A stretch of 20,399 bases of DNA, from positions 1 through 20,399 of the forward strand of contig JAFADM010000426.1 in the NCBI GenBank assembly GCA_023424865.1, read 5' to 3'. The DNA comes from Bacillota bacterium (lineage in GTDB: Bacteria > Bacillota_A > Clostridia > DSM-8532). Below the pieces are notes generated by a model. The model was given only the letters and a program-made list of their open reading frames with translations. It had not been told where the DNA came from and made no database searches. This document shows positions 6,219-13,705 of this stretch, in pieces. The position numbers and the translations under genes were made by a program. The first letter of the stretch is position 1. Each line of letters opens with the position of its first letter.

Positions 6219-8321
6219 ATGAGCACTGATGGTGCAAGAATGTCCAAGCCCCATTGGGAGCCTGTTCTGCCAGGCATTTGGCGTGCAAGGCTGGGAGAGC
6301 CCGAGGAGCTGACCCCTGTTTCCTTAAGGCGTAAAGGACCGGATGTGGAGGGTTTGAATCATCTGCCCCAGGGACCGGCCCCCTTTGAAGCCCAAGACAT
6401 TGTTTTTAACACCCACCTGGGAGGCTGTGTGGCAGAGCTCCCTCTGAAAGCCGGTGAAGATGTATACGGCTTTGGTCTTCAGCTTAAATCCTTTGTCCAG
6501 ACCTCAAAAAAGAAGCAAATCAGGCCCAATGCGGATCCAAAGGCTGATTCGGGAGACAGCCACGCCCCTGTTCCCTTCTATGTAACCACCGGCGGCTACG
6601 GTCTTTTGGTGGATACAGCCCGCTATGCCACCTTCTACTGCGGCAGCTCCAAAAAGAAAAATCCCGACTACCGCAAGGCGCCGGCAAGAAGGGAGCATAT
6701 CGTCACTTCGGAAGCCGATCTCTATGACGCGGTGCGGGAAGCGGCCGACAAAACCATGCTCATCGAGATCCCCGCCGCCCGTGGAGTGGATCTTTACTGC
6801 TTTGCAGGGCCGGATATGCTTACCGCTGTAAGAAGATACAACCTTTTTTCGGGAAGCGGCTGCCTGCCTCCGCCCTGGGGCCTTGGCATATGGTACCGCA
6901 CCTATGCCAAATTCGCACTTGATCAGGTTTTGGATTTGGCTTCGGAGCTTCGTAAGGAGCATATCCCCTGCGATGTGCTGGGGCTGGAGCCGGGCTGGCA
7001 GAGTCATTCCTATTCCTGCTCCTTCAAATGGGACGAGGAGCGGGGCAAGGGTCATGAAACCTTTGTTAAAAAAACAGCACAGGACGGCTACCATATAAAT
7101 TTATGGGAGCATGCCTTTGTTCACCCCACGGCACCCTTTTATGAAGAAATAAAGGATTTGTGCCCGGATTGGGAAGTGTGGGGCGGAGTTATTCCCGACT
7201 TTGCCGATAAGGAGGCTGAGGCCATTTTCAAGGAATGGCACCGCAAGGAGCTTGTGGACAAGGGCATTTCCGGCTTCAAGCTGGATGAATGCGACGGCTC
7301 CGACTTCACAGGCGGCTGGTCCTTTCCCAACAGCACCCGTTTTGCCTCGGGCCTCGACGGAGAGCAAATGCATTCCCTTTTCGGCTTGCTTTACCAGGAC
7401 GCCATTAACTCCCTCTATGAAGAAAAGAACCTGCGCACCTACAACGCGGTGAGAAATTCCCATGCCCTTGCCGCACCCTATCCTTTCGTACTCTACAGTG
7501 ATCTTTACGAGCACAGGGATTTCATCCGTGGTGTGGTCAACATGGGCTTCAGCGGCCTTCTGTGGACACCCGAGGTTCGCCATGCCGAAAGCCCGGAGGA
7601 TCTAATACGCCGCATTCAGACCCTGATTTTCTCTCCTTTGGTGATGATTAACGCCTGGTATATACCGCTGCCGCCCTGGAAGCAGCTTAACAGAGAGCTT
7701 AATGGGCTTGGAGAGGTTATGGAAGGTCATGAGGTCCTTACCGCCGCAGTGCGAAAGCTTTTTGAAGTGCGCATGAGCCTCATCCCCTATCTCTATTCCG
7801 CCTTTTGGGCTTACAAAAAGGAAGGCCGGCCTCCCTTCCGAGCCCTTGTCATGGACTACCCCGAAGACAGGGAGGTAAGAACCCTGCAGGAAACCTTTTT
7901 AATGGGGGATTCCCTCCTGGTTCATCCCCTGACGGAGGGTGAAAAATCTAAGACCGTTTACCTGCCTGGCGGCGCCTGGTACTGCTTCTGGACCGGAAAA
8001 CGCTATGAGGCGGGCTATCACACCCTTGAAGCCGGGCCGGATTATATTCCTGTTTTTGTAAAGGAAGGCTCCCTGCTTCCTTATGCCGAACCGGTGGAAT
8101 ATGTAACGGAGAATACCCTGTTTCAGATTACTGCAAGGATTTATGGCAAGGCTCCCGCTTCAGCTGTCCTCTTTGAGGACGACGGGGTTACCATGGACTA
8201 TGAAAAAGGAGTCTATAACACGGTAAGCCTAAGCTATGACGGCGATAAAGCCGTTCTCACCCGAAGCGGCAGCTTCACCAAAAAGCGCTATGAGCTGGCC
8301 GGCTGGAAGGTTATCGATTAA
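6219..8321 (+). CDS. Glycoside hydrolase family 31 enzyme (cytoplasmic alpha-glycosidase)
   Basis: A 700-residue retaining alpha-glycosidase of family GH31. There is an N-terminal beta-sandwich (about 1-210), a TIM barrel (about 215-520, starting near PPPWGLGIWYRTYAKF) and C-terminal beta domains ending in a DUF5110-like region (LFEDDGVTMDYEKGVYNTVS). Asp356 in GFKLDECDGSD aligns with the family nucleophile, and Asp428 in LYSDLYEHRDF is the likely acid/base; the 72-residue spacing fits the family. Unlike the common DFGE or DMNE signatures it has DECD, and the usual Asp of the early LDxxW-like motif is Glu257 in LGLEPGWQ, so the substrate may differ from simple alpha-glucosides. No signal peptide is seen, so it should act on imported oligosaccharides. 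GGAGG (6207-6211) lies 7 bases before the start. Confidence 0.92.
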   Translation: MSTDGARMSKPHWEPVLPGIWRARLGEPEELTPVSLRRKGPDVEGLNHLPQGPAPFEAQDIVFNTHLGGCVAELPLKAGEDVYGFGLQLKSFVQTSKKKQIRPNADPKADSGDSHAPVPFYVTTGGYGLLVDTARYATFYCGSSKKKNPDYRKAPARREHIVTSEADLYDAVREAADKTMLIEIPAARGVDLYCFAGPDMLTAVRRYNLFSGSGCLPPPWGLGIWYRTYAKFALDQVLDLASELRKEHIPCDVLGLEPGWQSHSYSCSFKWDEERGKGHETFVKKTAQDGYHINLWEHAFVHPTAPFYEEIKDLCPDWEVWGGVIPDFADKEAEAIFKEWHRKELVDKGISGFKLDECDGSDFTGGWSFPNSTRFASGLDGEQMHSLFGLLYQDAINSLYEEKNLRTYNAVRNSHALAAPYPFVLYSDLYEHRDFIRGVVNMGFSGLLWTPEVRHAESPEDLIRRIQTLIFSPLVMINAWYIPLPPWKQLNRELNGLGEVMEGHEVLTAAVRKLFEVRMSLIPYLYSAFWAYKKEGRPPFRALVMDYPEDREVRTLQETFLMGDSLLVHPLTEGEKSKTVYLPGGAWYCFWTGKRYEAGYHTLEAGPDYIPVFVKEGSLLPYAEPVEYVTENTLFQITARIYGKAPASAVLFEDDGVTMDYEKGVYNTVSLSYDGDKAVLTRSGSFTKKRYELAGWKVID

Positions 8322-8339
8322 GGGCACAGTCAAACCGCT

Positions 8340-8364
8340 GGGGGGCATCGCCCCCTTCTCTTTT
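8340..8364 (+). terminator. Intrinsic terminator-like hairpin after GH31 gene
   Basis: GGGGGC-ATC-GCCCCC forms a perfect 6-bp GC stem with a 3-base loop, followed by TTCTCTTTT. It lies 19 bases after the GH31 stop codon and is the first part of repeat copy B. Confidence 0.6.
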
Positions 8365-8397
8365 AACCGGCTTTGCTTACGCTAAGAGCTGCCAAAA
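8340..8397 (+). repeat. Copy B of the two-copy hairpin repeat
   Basis: This non-coding stretch carries the same ordered blocks as 1845-1900: GGGGGCATCG, then CCCCCTTCTCTTTT (CCCCCTCCTTTTT in copy A), a CC-rich step, TTTGCTT, a CGC, and GCTGCCAAAA (GCTACCAAAA in A). Between the blocks the copies have diverged, and the capping stem of copy A is only partly kept here. Both copies lie outside genes, which suggests a dispersed intergenic element. Confidence 0.5.
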
Positions 8398-8430
8398 GCG
8401 GTGCCATCCCTGGAATCGGGATGGCGCCGC
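8398..8430. terminator. Bidirectional terminator between GH31 and the siderophore operon
   Basis: GCGGTGCCATCCC and GGGATGGCGCCGC pair over 13 positions with one G-T wobble around a 7-base loop (TGGAATC). On the minus strand the stem is followed by TTTTGG, a fair U-tract for the siderophore operon. On the plus strand the tail is only TTCATT, so plus-strand termination relies more on the GC hairpin just before it. Confidence 0.65.
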
Positions 8431-8449
8431 TTCATTGCCTTATGACTTT

Positions 8450-9244
8450 TTATTCATCGGCCAGCTCGTAATTGATACAGATGGGATACCCACCCTCTTC
8501 ATCCATCTGCAGGGTGGCTTCAATATCATACAGCTGCTTTAAGTTTTCTTTCGTCACAACCTGGGCAGGCTGCCCGGCAAAAATAACCCTTCCGTCCTTC
8601 ATGCCTATGATGTTATCCGCGAATTTAATGGCATTATTAAGCTCATGCATCACAATTAATACGGTAACTCCCGTATTCCTGTTAAGCTTCTTAAGAAGCG
8701 TTAGTATTTCAAGCTGATTGGCCATATCCAGATAGGTGGTGGGTTCGTCCAGCACAAGAATATCCGTTTTTTGGGCAAGGGCCATGGCTATCCAAACGCG
8801 CTGCCGCTGCCCGCCGGAAAGCTCCGCTACCACCCGGTCGGCAAAGGCATAGACAGAGGTGGACTTCATCGCCCAGTCGATAATCTCCAGATCATCCTTT
8901 TTAAGCCCGCCCATTGGGGTCTGATAGGGATACCTTCCGTAAGCAATAAGCTCCCGGACTAGAAGCCCGTCCGGTACAAGAGGTGACTGGGGCAGTACGG
9001 CCATGCGCCGTGCAACAGCCTTGGGCGCTTGATTGCGGATGGTTTCACCGTTTAACAGAACCTCGCCTTTCCGGGGAGCAAGAATCCGTCCGATGGTTTT
9101 AAGCAGGGTGGATTTGCCGCAGCCGTTGGGGCCGATGATAATGGTCATCCTCCCGGCCGGTATGGCCAGATCCAGCCTGGGTATGATGATGTTGTCGTCA
9201 TAGGATACCTGCAATTCACGCAGTTCAATAGCTTGCCGTTTCAT
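8450..9244 (-). CDS. Iron-siderophore ABC transporter ATP-binding protein (FecE/FhuC type)
   Basis: A 264-residue cytoplasmic ATPase that powers siderophore import. All motifs are intact: Walker A GPNGCGKST (38-46), Q-loop Gln86, signature LSGGQ (142-146), Walker B ILVLDEP with Asp166 and Glu167, D-loop YLD, and His200 in the H-loop. It is closest in layout to FecE/FhuC/BtuD-type ATPases with the usual length of about 260. The start at 9244 lies 6 bases after the stop of the upstream permease, and AAGGAG overlaps that gene's last codons. It is the last gene of the operon, followed by a strong terminator. The cargo is inferred from the family and neighbours; heme or cobalamin import is possible but less likely. 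Confidence 0.95.
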   Translation of the reverse strand: MKRQAIELRELQVSYDDNIIIPRLDLAIPAGRMTIIIGPNGCGKSTLLKTIGRILAPRKGEVLLNGETIRNQAPKAVARRMAVLPQSPLVPDGLLVRELIAYGRYPYQTPMGGLKKDDLEIIDWAMKSTSVYAFADRVVAELSGGQRQRVWIAMALAQKTDILVLDEPTTYLDMANQLEILTLLKKLNRNTGVTVLIVMHELNNAIKFADNIIGMKDGRVIFAGQPAQVVTKENLKQLYDIEATLQMDEEGGYPICINYELADE

Positions 9245-9250
9245 AGCACC

Positions 9251-10258
9251 TTACGTCTCCTTGAACAAAAGATAAACAAAATAGGGTACGCCAATGAGGG
9301 ACAAAAGGATTCCCACCGGAATTTCCACAGGAGAAAACAAATTCCGGGACAAAGTATCCGCCAATATCACAAGGCAGGCGCTTATGACAGCTGCCGCAGG
9401 GAGCTTCCGGCGGTGAACCGGCCCCACCAGCCTTTGCGCAATGTGAGGCCCTATAAGTCCAACGAAGGCAATATTGCCTGCTACGGCAACGGATGCGGAG
9501 CCTAGCACCACCGCCAGCAGCAAAAACTTTTTCCGTTCCTTTTCAACGGGCACGCCCAGGCCGGTTGCCAGCTCATCACCCAGGCTTAAAACGTCCAGGG
9601 TTTTACTTTTATACATTAAAGCACCAAACGCCGCCAGCGTCACGGGAGCTATTAAAGCCAGATACAAAAAGCCGGTTCCCCACAGGCTTCCGTTTGTCCA
9701 GGCCAGGGCCTGATTGTAGTTTCCCTTGCTCATGGAAAGCTGGAAAAGAACGACAACGGAGCTTATGGCAATATTAATTCCCACGCCGACCAGCACAAAG
9801 CGGTTTTTACCCACACTGCCCTTTTTATTTGCTAAAGCATAGATAAGCCCCGCGGCGGCAAACGCGCCAATTAGGGATATCAGAGGGGTCAGAAGCAGCG
9901 TCCCCACCCCCAGCGCACTGTAATAAGCCGAGCTGCGCATGGAAATAAAGAGTACCACCGCCAGGGTTGCCCCCGCGTTTATGCCAATGATGCCGGGCTC
10001 TGCCAGGGGGTTGTGAGTAACACCCTGTATGGCGCACCCTGATGCCGATAAGGCAATGCCTATGAACAGGGAAACTAAAATCCGGGGCATGCGTATCCCC
10101 CAAATAGCCAGGTTTTCACTGGGGGTGCCTCCATAAAAAAGAGTTTTGACGATCCGCTCCCCACTCATTGTATAGGAGCCGTACATAAGGGCAAACAGGC
10201 TTATTCCAAGCAGAAGAAGAATGCAAACCGGCATAACGGCGCTCTTGCGTTTTTTCAT
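9251..10258 (-). CDS. Iron-siderophore ABC transporter permease (FecCD family, second subunit)
   Basis: A 335-residue polytopic permease of the FecCD/BtuC family. Family hallmarks are NPLAEPGIIGINAGA near the second or third membrane helix and AGNIAFVGLIGPHIAQRLVG towards the C-terminus. A hydrophobic first helix directly follows MKKRKSAVMP. Its ATG overlaps the TGA of the preceding permease (ATGA, 10255-10258), showing translational coupling. It should pair with the other FecCD protein to form a heterodimeric channel. The operon order is binding protein, permease, permease, ATPase. Confidence 0.95.
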   Translation of the reverse strand: MKKRKSAVMPVCILLLLGISLFALMYGSYTMSGERIVKTLFYGGTPSENLAIWGIRMPRILVSLFIGIALSASGCAIQGVTHNPLAEPGIIGINAGATLAVVLFISMRSSAYYSALGVGTLLLTPLISLIGAFAAAGLIYALANKKGSVGKNRFVLVGVGINIAISSVVVLFQLSMSKGNYNQALAWTNGSLWGTGFLYLALIAPVTLAAFGALMYKSKTLDVLSLGDELATGLGVPVEKERKKFLLLAVVLGSASVAVAGNIAFVGLIGPHIAQRLVGPVHRRKLPAAAVISACLVILADTLSRNLFSPVEIPVGILLSLIGVPYFVYLLFKET

Positions 10259-11238
10259 GCTTTTTCCCTCCTTACCATTGAGATAAAGATGGGGATGCCC
10301 ATTAACGCGCTAAACAGCCCTATGGGTGTTTCATAAGGCATGTTGATAAGCTTTGCGGCCACATCCGCCCATACGAGCAGCGCGGCCCCGCACAGAAACG
10401 AAAAGGGGATAAGCCGGCGGTAATCCGTTCCCAATAGCTTTCGAAGGATATGGGGAACAATGAGCCCCACAAAGGCGATATTGCCCGCTGTCGCGACGCA
10501 TACCGCACACATGGGTATAAGAATGCCCACTGCCTGTATCCGCACCCGTGTAGGCTTAACGCCCAGCCCAACGGCTGCATCCTCGCCAAGGCTGATAATA
10601 TTTATCTTTTTTGACAGCGTTAAGGCATATGCCGCACAAACGCCTCCAACAGCCAGAAGCAGCCACACATATTTCCAGGTGGCCGTGCGGAAGCCTCCTG
10701 ACAGCCAAAACGCCAGCTCCTGGGAGCGGTTGCCCAAAAGAGCCACAATGGACGCCAGGGAAAGGAAAAACGTACTGATTGCCGTACCTGCCATTAATAG
10801 CCGGGATAAGCTCATATTGCGGGCGCTCCTCATGCTGAAAAGCAAAACCAGCAAACCGCTTAAAAACGCGCCGATGAGGGCGGCAAGGGTATTCCCTAAA
10901 AGGCCGTAAAAGGACATATTGACCGTTGCAATCGCAACGGCCAAAGTGGCCCCCTGAGTAACCCCCATGATGGAAGGCTCCGCAATGGGATTTCGGGTGA
11001 TACCCTGCATTATGGCTCCGGCCATGGCCAACAGCCCGCCCACCATGGCTGAGCTTAAGGCCCGGGGCAGCCTGGAATCCCTGACGAGCATGGCATCAAG
11101 GCTCTCGTCATACTTAAAAAGGCTGTTCCATACCGTTTGCATGGAAAGGGGCTTCGCCCCAAGACAAGTGGCAGCCAGCAAGCCGGCTGCCATTATAAGG
11201 CACGCAAAGGTCAGAACAAGGACCATTTGCTTTCTCAT
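10255..11238 (-). CDS. Iron-siderophore ABC transporter permease (FecCD family, first subunit)
   Basis: A 327-residue membrane permease, paralogous to the next gene in the operon. It has the matching family motifs NPIAEPSIMGVTQGA and AGNIAFVGLIVPHILRKLLG, and about ten predicted hydrophobic segments. The start ATG at 11238 overlaps the stop of the binding-protein gene by 4 bases (ATGA), so the two are coupled. Together with its partner it forms the transport channel driven by the FecE-type ATPase. The siderophore cannot be deduced. Confidence 0.95.
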   Translation of the reverse strand: MRKQMVLVLTFACLIMAAGLLAATCLGAKPLSMQTVWNSLFKYDESLDAMLVRDSRLPRALSSAMVGGLLAMAGAIMQGITRNPIAEPSIMGVTQGATLAVAIATVNMSFYGLLGNTLAALIGAFLSGLLVLLFSMRSARNMSLSRLLMAGTAISTFFLSLASIVALLGNRSQELAFWLSGGFRTATWKYVWLLLAVGGVCAAYALTLSKKINIISLGEDAAVGLGVKPTRVRIQAVGILIPMCAVCVATAGNIAFVGLIVPHILRKLLGTDYRRLIPFSFLCGAALLVWADVAAKLINMPYETPIGLFSALMGIPIFISMVRREKA

Positions 11239-12263
11239 TTTGCTGTCTGCTCCAACAGGGTACCGATTTCATCCAGGAAAAGATCCCTTCCGATGCTGCT
11301 GTAAACCTGATTAAAATACGGGCTGGAGGGAAGCTCCACCACATTCCCGGCAATTACGGCAGGAAGCTTGTTCCATATGGCGTTTTCCTTTAAAGCAGTC
11401 AGATCCTCTTCCTGAGCCAGAACAATAATATAATCCGCATCAATGGCAGCTAAGCCCTCATAGGTTATGACAGGCAGGCTCACATTTTCCTGCTGGGGCA
11501 TTCCGTCTGGCTTCTTAAGGCCCATATCCGTGTATAAAAGGCTGCCCACGCCTGCCGCATCGAACACGTAAAGCTGTCCGCCGCTGGCCAGGAAGGAAAG
11601 ATAGCTTGTGTCCTCGCCATATTGAGCCTGAAGCTGCTTGCCGGCCGCAGCCGCTTTTTCGTGGTATTTGTCGAGCCACGCCTGTGCTTCCCCGGTCTTG
11701 TTAAAAATCTTGGCTACGGTCATAAGGTCTTCCTCCCAGTCGATCTGAGCAAGCTCAATCATCACTGTAGGGGCAATTTCCTTAAGCTGATCGTACATTT
11801 TCTCCTGCCGAGTAGAAAGGATAATAAGATCCGGCTCCAGAGGCAGAATATTCTCAATATCCATGGTATCCTGATAGCTGAAGCCAACTATCTTAGCGTC
11901 TGCCAGCACATCCTCCAGGAAGGAGGGAAGCCTGGTGTAATCATAGGCGTCGGAGTTTGCCGTTCCGACCACCGAGTAGCCGAGGATATGTAAAACATCG
12001 CTGTTGCCGCTAAGATCCACAACCTTTTGGGGATTTGCGGGAATTTCCACTTCTCCCTTAACATCCTGAACCGTTATGGTTTCTTTTTCAGAACCGGTTT
12101 CAGGGCTTGGCGTATTCTCATTGCCGCCGTTTGCATTGCTTGTGGCAGCGGGGGTGGTTGCGGCAGGTGTTGCGGACGGCTGTGAGCCGCATCCCGCGAA
12201 AGCTCCAATAAATATCAGAAGCGCAGCGCCTATAAGCATCCTTCTTTTAAAGTTCTTTACCAT
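11235..12263 (-). CDS. Iron-siderophore substrate-binding lipoprotein (FecB/FhuD type)
   Basis: A 342-residue lipid-anchored periplasmic-binding-like protein of the class III (helical backbone) type. The signal sequence MVKNFKRRMLIGAALLIFIG ends in lipobox FAGC with Cys25 lipidated. A Thr/Ala/Pro/Asn-rich linker follows to about residue 60, and the fold begins at ITVQDVKGEVEIPANPQKVV, the usual opening of this family. PLEPDLIILSTRQ and IAPTVMIELAQIDWEEDL are further family stretches. The GGAGG at 12278-12274 is 10 bases before the start, and an ATG-TAA start-stop pair lies between them. It is the first gene of the operon, with a clear promoter and a metal-repressor-like site upstream. No siderophore biosynthesis or reductase gene is in the window. 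Confidence 0.93.
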   Translation of the reverse strand: MVKNFKRRMLIGAALLIFIGAFAGCGSQPSATPAATTPAATSNANGGNENTPSPETGSEKETITVQDVKGEVEIPANPQKVVDLSGNSDVLHILGYSVVGTANSDAYDYTRLPSFLEDVLADAKIVGFSYQDTMDIENILPLEPDLIILSTRQEKMYDQLKEIAPTVMIELAQIDWEEDLMTVAKIFNKTGEAQAWLDKYHEKAAAAGKQLQAQYGEDTSYLSFLASGGQLYVFDAAGVGSLLYTDMGLKKPDGMPQQENVSLPVITYEGLAAIDADYIIVLAQEEDLTALKENAIWNKLPAVIAGNVVELPSSPYFNQVYSSIGRDLFLDEIGTLLEQTAK

Positions 12264-12273
12264 TTACATGTAA
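12264..12273 (-). promoter_or_regulatory. Palindromic start-stop element before the siderophore operon
   Basis: The spacer between the SD and the binding-protein start is the perfect palindrome TTACATGTAA. On the minus strand it contains ATG-TAA directly followed by the real ATG. The first ATG is 4 bases from GGAGG and the real one 10 bases, so ribosomes might engage a start-stop first. The function is speculative. Confidence 0.3.
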
Positions 12274-12301
12274 CCTCCGAATAGTATATAATTCGTTATA
12301 T

Positions 12302-12317
12302 GTTAGCGCAGCCTAAC
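12302..12317. promoter_or_regulatory. Candidate DtxR/IdeR-class metal repressor site
   Basis: GTTAG (12302-12306) and CTAAC (12313-12317) form an inverted repeat with a 6-base centre. The TTAGGCT on the minus strand matches half of the DtxR/IdeR consensus (TTAGGTTAGGCTAACC). It lies just downstream of the -10 box, about where transcription starts. A further GTTAG on the minus strand overlaps the -10 region (12339-12335). Iron control is expected for this operon; the identity of the repressor is inferred. Confidence 0.5.
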
Positions 12318-12328
12318 TAGGCAAATTG

Positions 12329-12357
12329 ATTATACTAACATTTTTCCGAATACGCAA
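12329..12357 (-). promoter_or_regulatory. Promoter of the siderophore uptake operon
   Basis: On the minus strand TTGCGT (12357-12352) and a perfect TATAAT (12334-12329) are separated by exactly 17 bases. The start site would fall near 12322, giving a leader of about 60 bases. The palindrome GTGCGCAC (12358-12365) adjoins the -35 box on its upstream side and could bind an activator such as the neighbouring PchR-like protein. Confidence 0.65.
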
Positions 12358-12576
12358 CGTGCGCACCTGAATTAATAATTTTAACATCCTTCATGATAAA
12401 TTCTCAATTCAGCATCAGGGCGAATTAAGCTTTACCCACAAAACTCAGCTCCCCCCTGCCCGCGTTTTATTTTCCGGATTACGATTTTTGTACCCTATAG
12501 CTGAGAAATGCCAATAAAAATAAGTTTTTTAATCGGCGCTTACGGGCACAGCCCGCTTCGGAATGAAGGAGAGGAC
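12358..12576. other. Divergent intergenic region of the siderophore locus
   Basis: No gene is seen here. Besides GTGCGCAC at 12358-12365 there is a 7-bp inverted repeat, CTGAATT (12367-12373) with AATTCAG (12406-12412), enclosing an AT-rich 32 bases. The frame of the following regulator is open from an ATG at 12508, but no SD precedes that ATG. I find no convincing plus-strand promoter; CCTATAGC near 12500 is a weak -10 candidate. Confidence 0.4.
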
Positions 12577-13584
12577 ATGAATAAGACCCCTGGAACACGT
12601 TTTCGCGACAATATCAGAAAGCAGCTGTCCTTTTCTCCGGAACAGCATAAGGAATTTACCCTTTACCGGAATAAAAACCGGCCTGAGCTGGGGTACAGCC
12701 TTCAATATGAAAGGCCGGGCTATTACTCCCTGGGAATTGGAGATTATACCATCCCCCAAGATTTTTCACTGCCCTTTGCCCATGACCTCACATTTATGCG
12801 CTTCGGAATGTTTTATGCTGGGCAAACAGAATACCAGCTGGAGAACAAGCCGGTTTCCTTCACCACACCGTCCTCCTTTTTCGTTATTGAAAGCAGCCTT
12901 CAGGGTGTTCAGCGGTGGCGAAAAGGCCAGCATTACCACGGCGTGGAGATTTCAATCTACATGCCCTATTTTACAGATATTGTAATACCCCTTTACCCTG
13001 ATGGGGCTTTAATGGATAAGTTTGAACGGAATCACACTTATCATTATCTTCCGGAAGAAATCGTCCGAATTATTGAGCAGCTGGTGGCCCTCTCTGAAAA
13101 AAATCAGCTGACGGGGATTTATCTTGAAAGCAAAATATTAGAATGCATTGCCATTCTTATAAATACCCTCCATGATTCACCGGACAATGCTTTTTCCTTT
13201 CAAATGGATTACGGAAACGTGCAAATTGGCAAAGATCGGCAGCTTCGGCTCATTCCATCGGATATCCGGGCTATCCAGGAAGCTCACGACATATTAAGCA
13301 GGGAAGCCGGAAGCCCTCCAGGAATTGCGCAATTAAGCCGGCGTGTGTTTTTAAATGAGCAGAAGCTTAAAGCGGGGTTTTCCCATTATTATCACATGTC
13401 CATAGGGACCTTCATACATTCCGTGCGCATGACAAAGGCCGCCAACCTTTTATCCACCACCGACCTTAACATAGACGACATCGCTGGACAGGTTGGCTAC
13501 CGCTATACCGGAAACTTTTCCAGGATGTTTAAAAAGACCTACGGCAAAACACCTTTTGATTTCAGAAAATCCAAGGCGCATTAA
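12577..13584 (+). CDS. PchR-like AraC-family regulator of the siderophore locus
   Basis: A 335-residue cytosolic transcription factor. The C-terminal 100 residues are an AraC-type double helix-turn-helix: LSRRVFLNEQKLKAGFSHYY is the first helix-turn-helix, and IDDIAGQVGYRYTGNFSRMF the second. The LNEQKLKAGF block is typical of PchR-like regulators, which bind ferric siderophores and activate uptake genes. The N-terminal part (about 1-230) has the family's sensor layout, with SLQGVQRWRKGQHYHGVEIS and LESKILECIAILINTL. The start at 12577 is chosen for the AAGGAG 5 bases upstream; an ATG 23 codons earlier has no SD. It diverges from the uptake operon, which fits direct control of it. The gene is followed by a strong terminator. 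Confidence 0.88.
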   Translation: MNKTPGTRFRDNIRKQLSFSPEQHKEFTLYRNKNRPELGYSLQYERPGYYSLGIGDYTIPQDFSLPFAHDLTFMRFGMFYAGQTEYQLENKPVSFTTPSSFFVIESSLQGVQRWRKGQHYHGVEISIYMPYFTDIVIPLYPDGALMDKFERNHTYHYLPEEIVRIIEQLVALSEKNQLTGIYLESKILECIAILINTLHDSPDNAFSFQMDYGNVQIGKDRQLRLIPSDIRAIQEAHDILSREAGSPPGIAQLSRRVFLNEQKLKAGFSHYYHMSIGTFIHSVRMTKAANLLSTTDLNIDDIAGQVGYRYTGNFSRMFKKTYGKTPFDFRKSKAH

Positions 13585-13630
13585 AATACACTCTTCTTAC
13601 GAAAATATAAGCATGCGTTCAAGCATAGCA

Positions 13631-13668
13631 AAAGAGAGGCCTCTTTATAAAAGGAAGGGCCTCTCTTT
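13631..13668. terminator. Bidirectional terminator between convergent genes
   Basis: AAAGAGAGGCC (13631-13641) and GGCCTCTCTTT (13658-13668) form a perfect 11-bp stem, with an inner CTTT/AAAG pairing in the loop. A T-rich stretch follows on each strand: the stem's own CTCTCTTT on the plus side and TTTTGC on the minus side. It sits between the converging PchR-like gene and the second sugar-binding-protein gene. Confidence 0.8.
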
Positions 13669-13705
13669 GAGCTTTACTAATTTATATTTAAACCATCAGG
13701 CCGTG

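Noticed and set aside
6504..7094. 196-codon open frame on the minus strand inside the GH31 gene
   Set aside because: It is antisense to conserved catalytic-domain sequence, has no SD or family features, and is a by-product of GC-rich codon use.
12391..12412. Possible Fur box around TGATAAATTCTCAATTCA
   Set aside because: Only the TGATAA part matches; the inverted 7-1-7 pattern is not met, and the GTTAG/CTAAC repeat at the start site is a better candidate.
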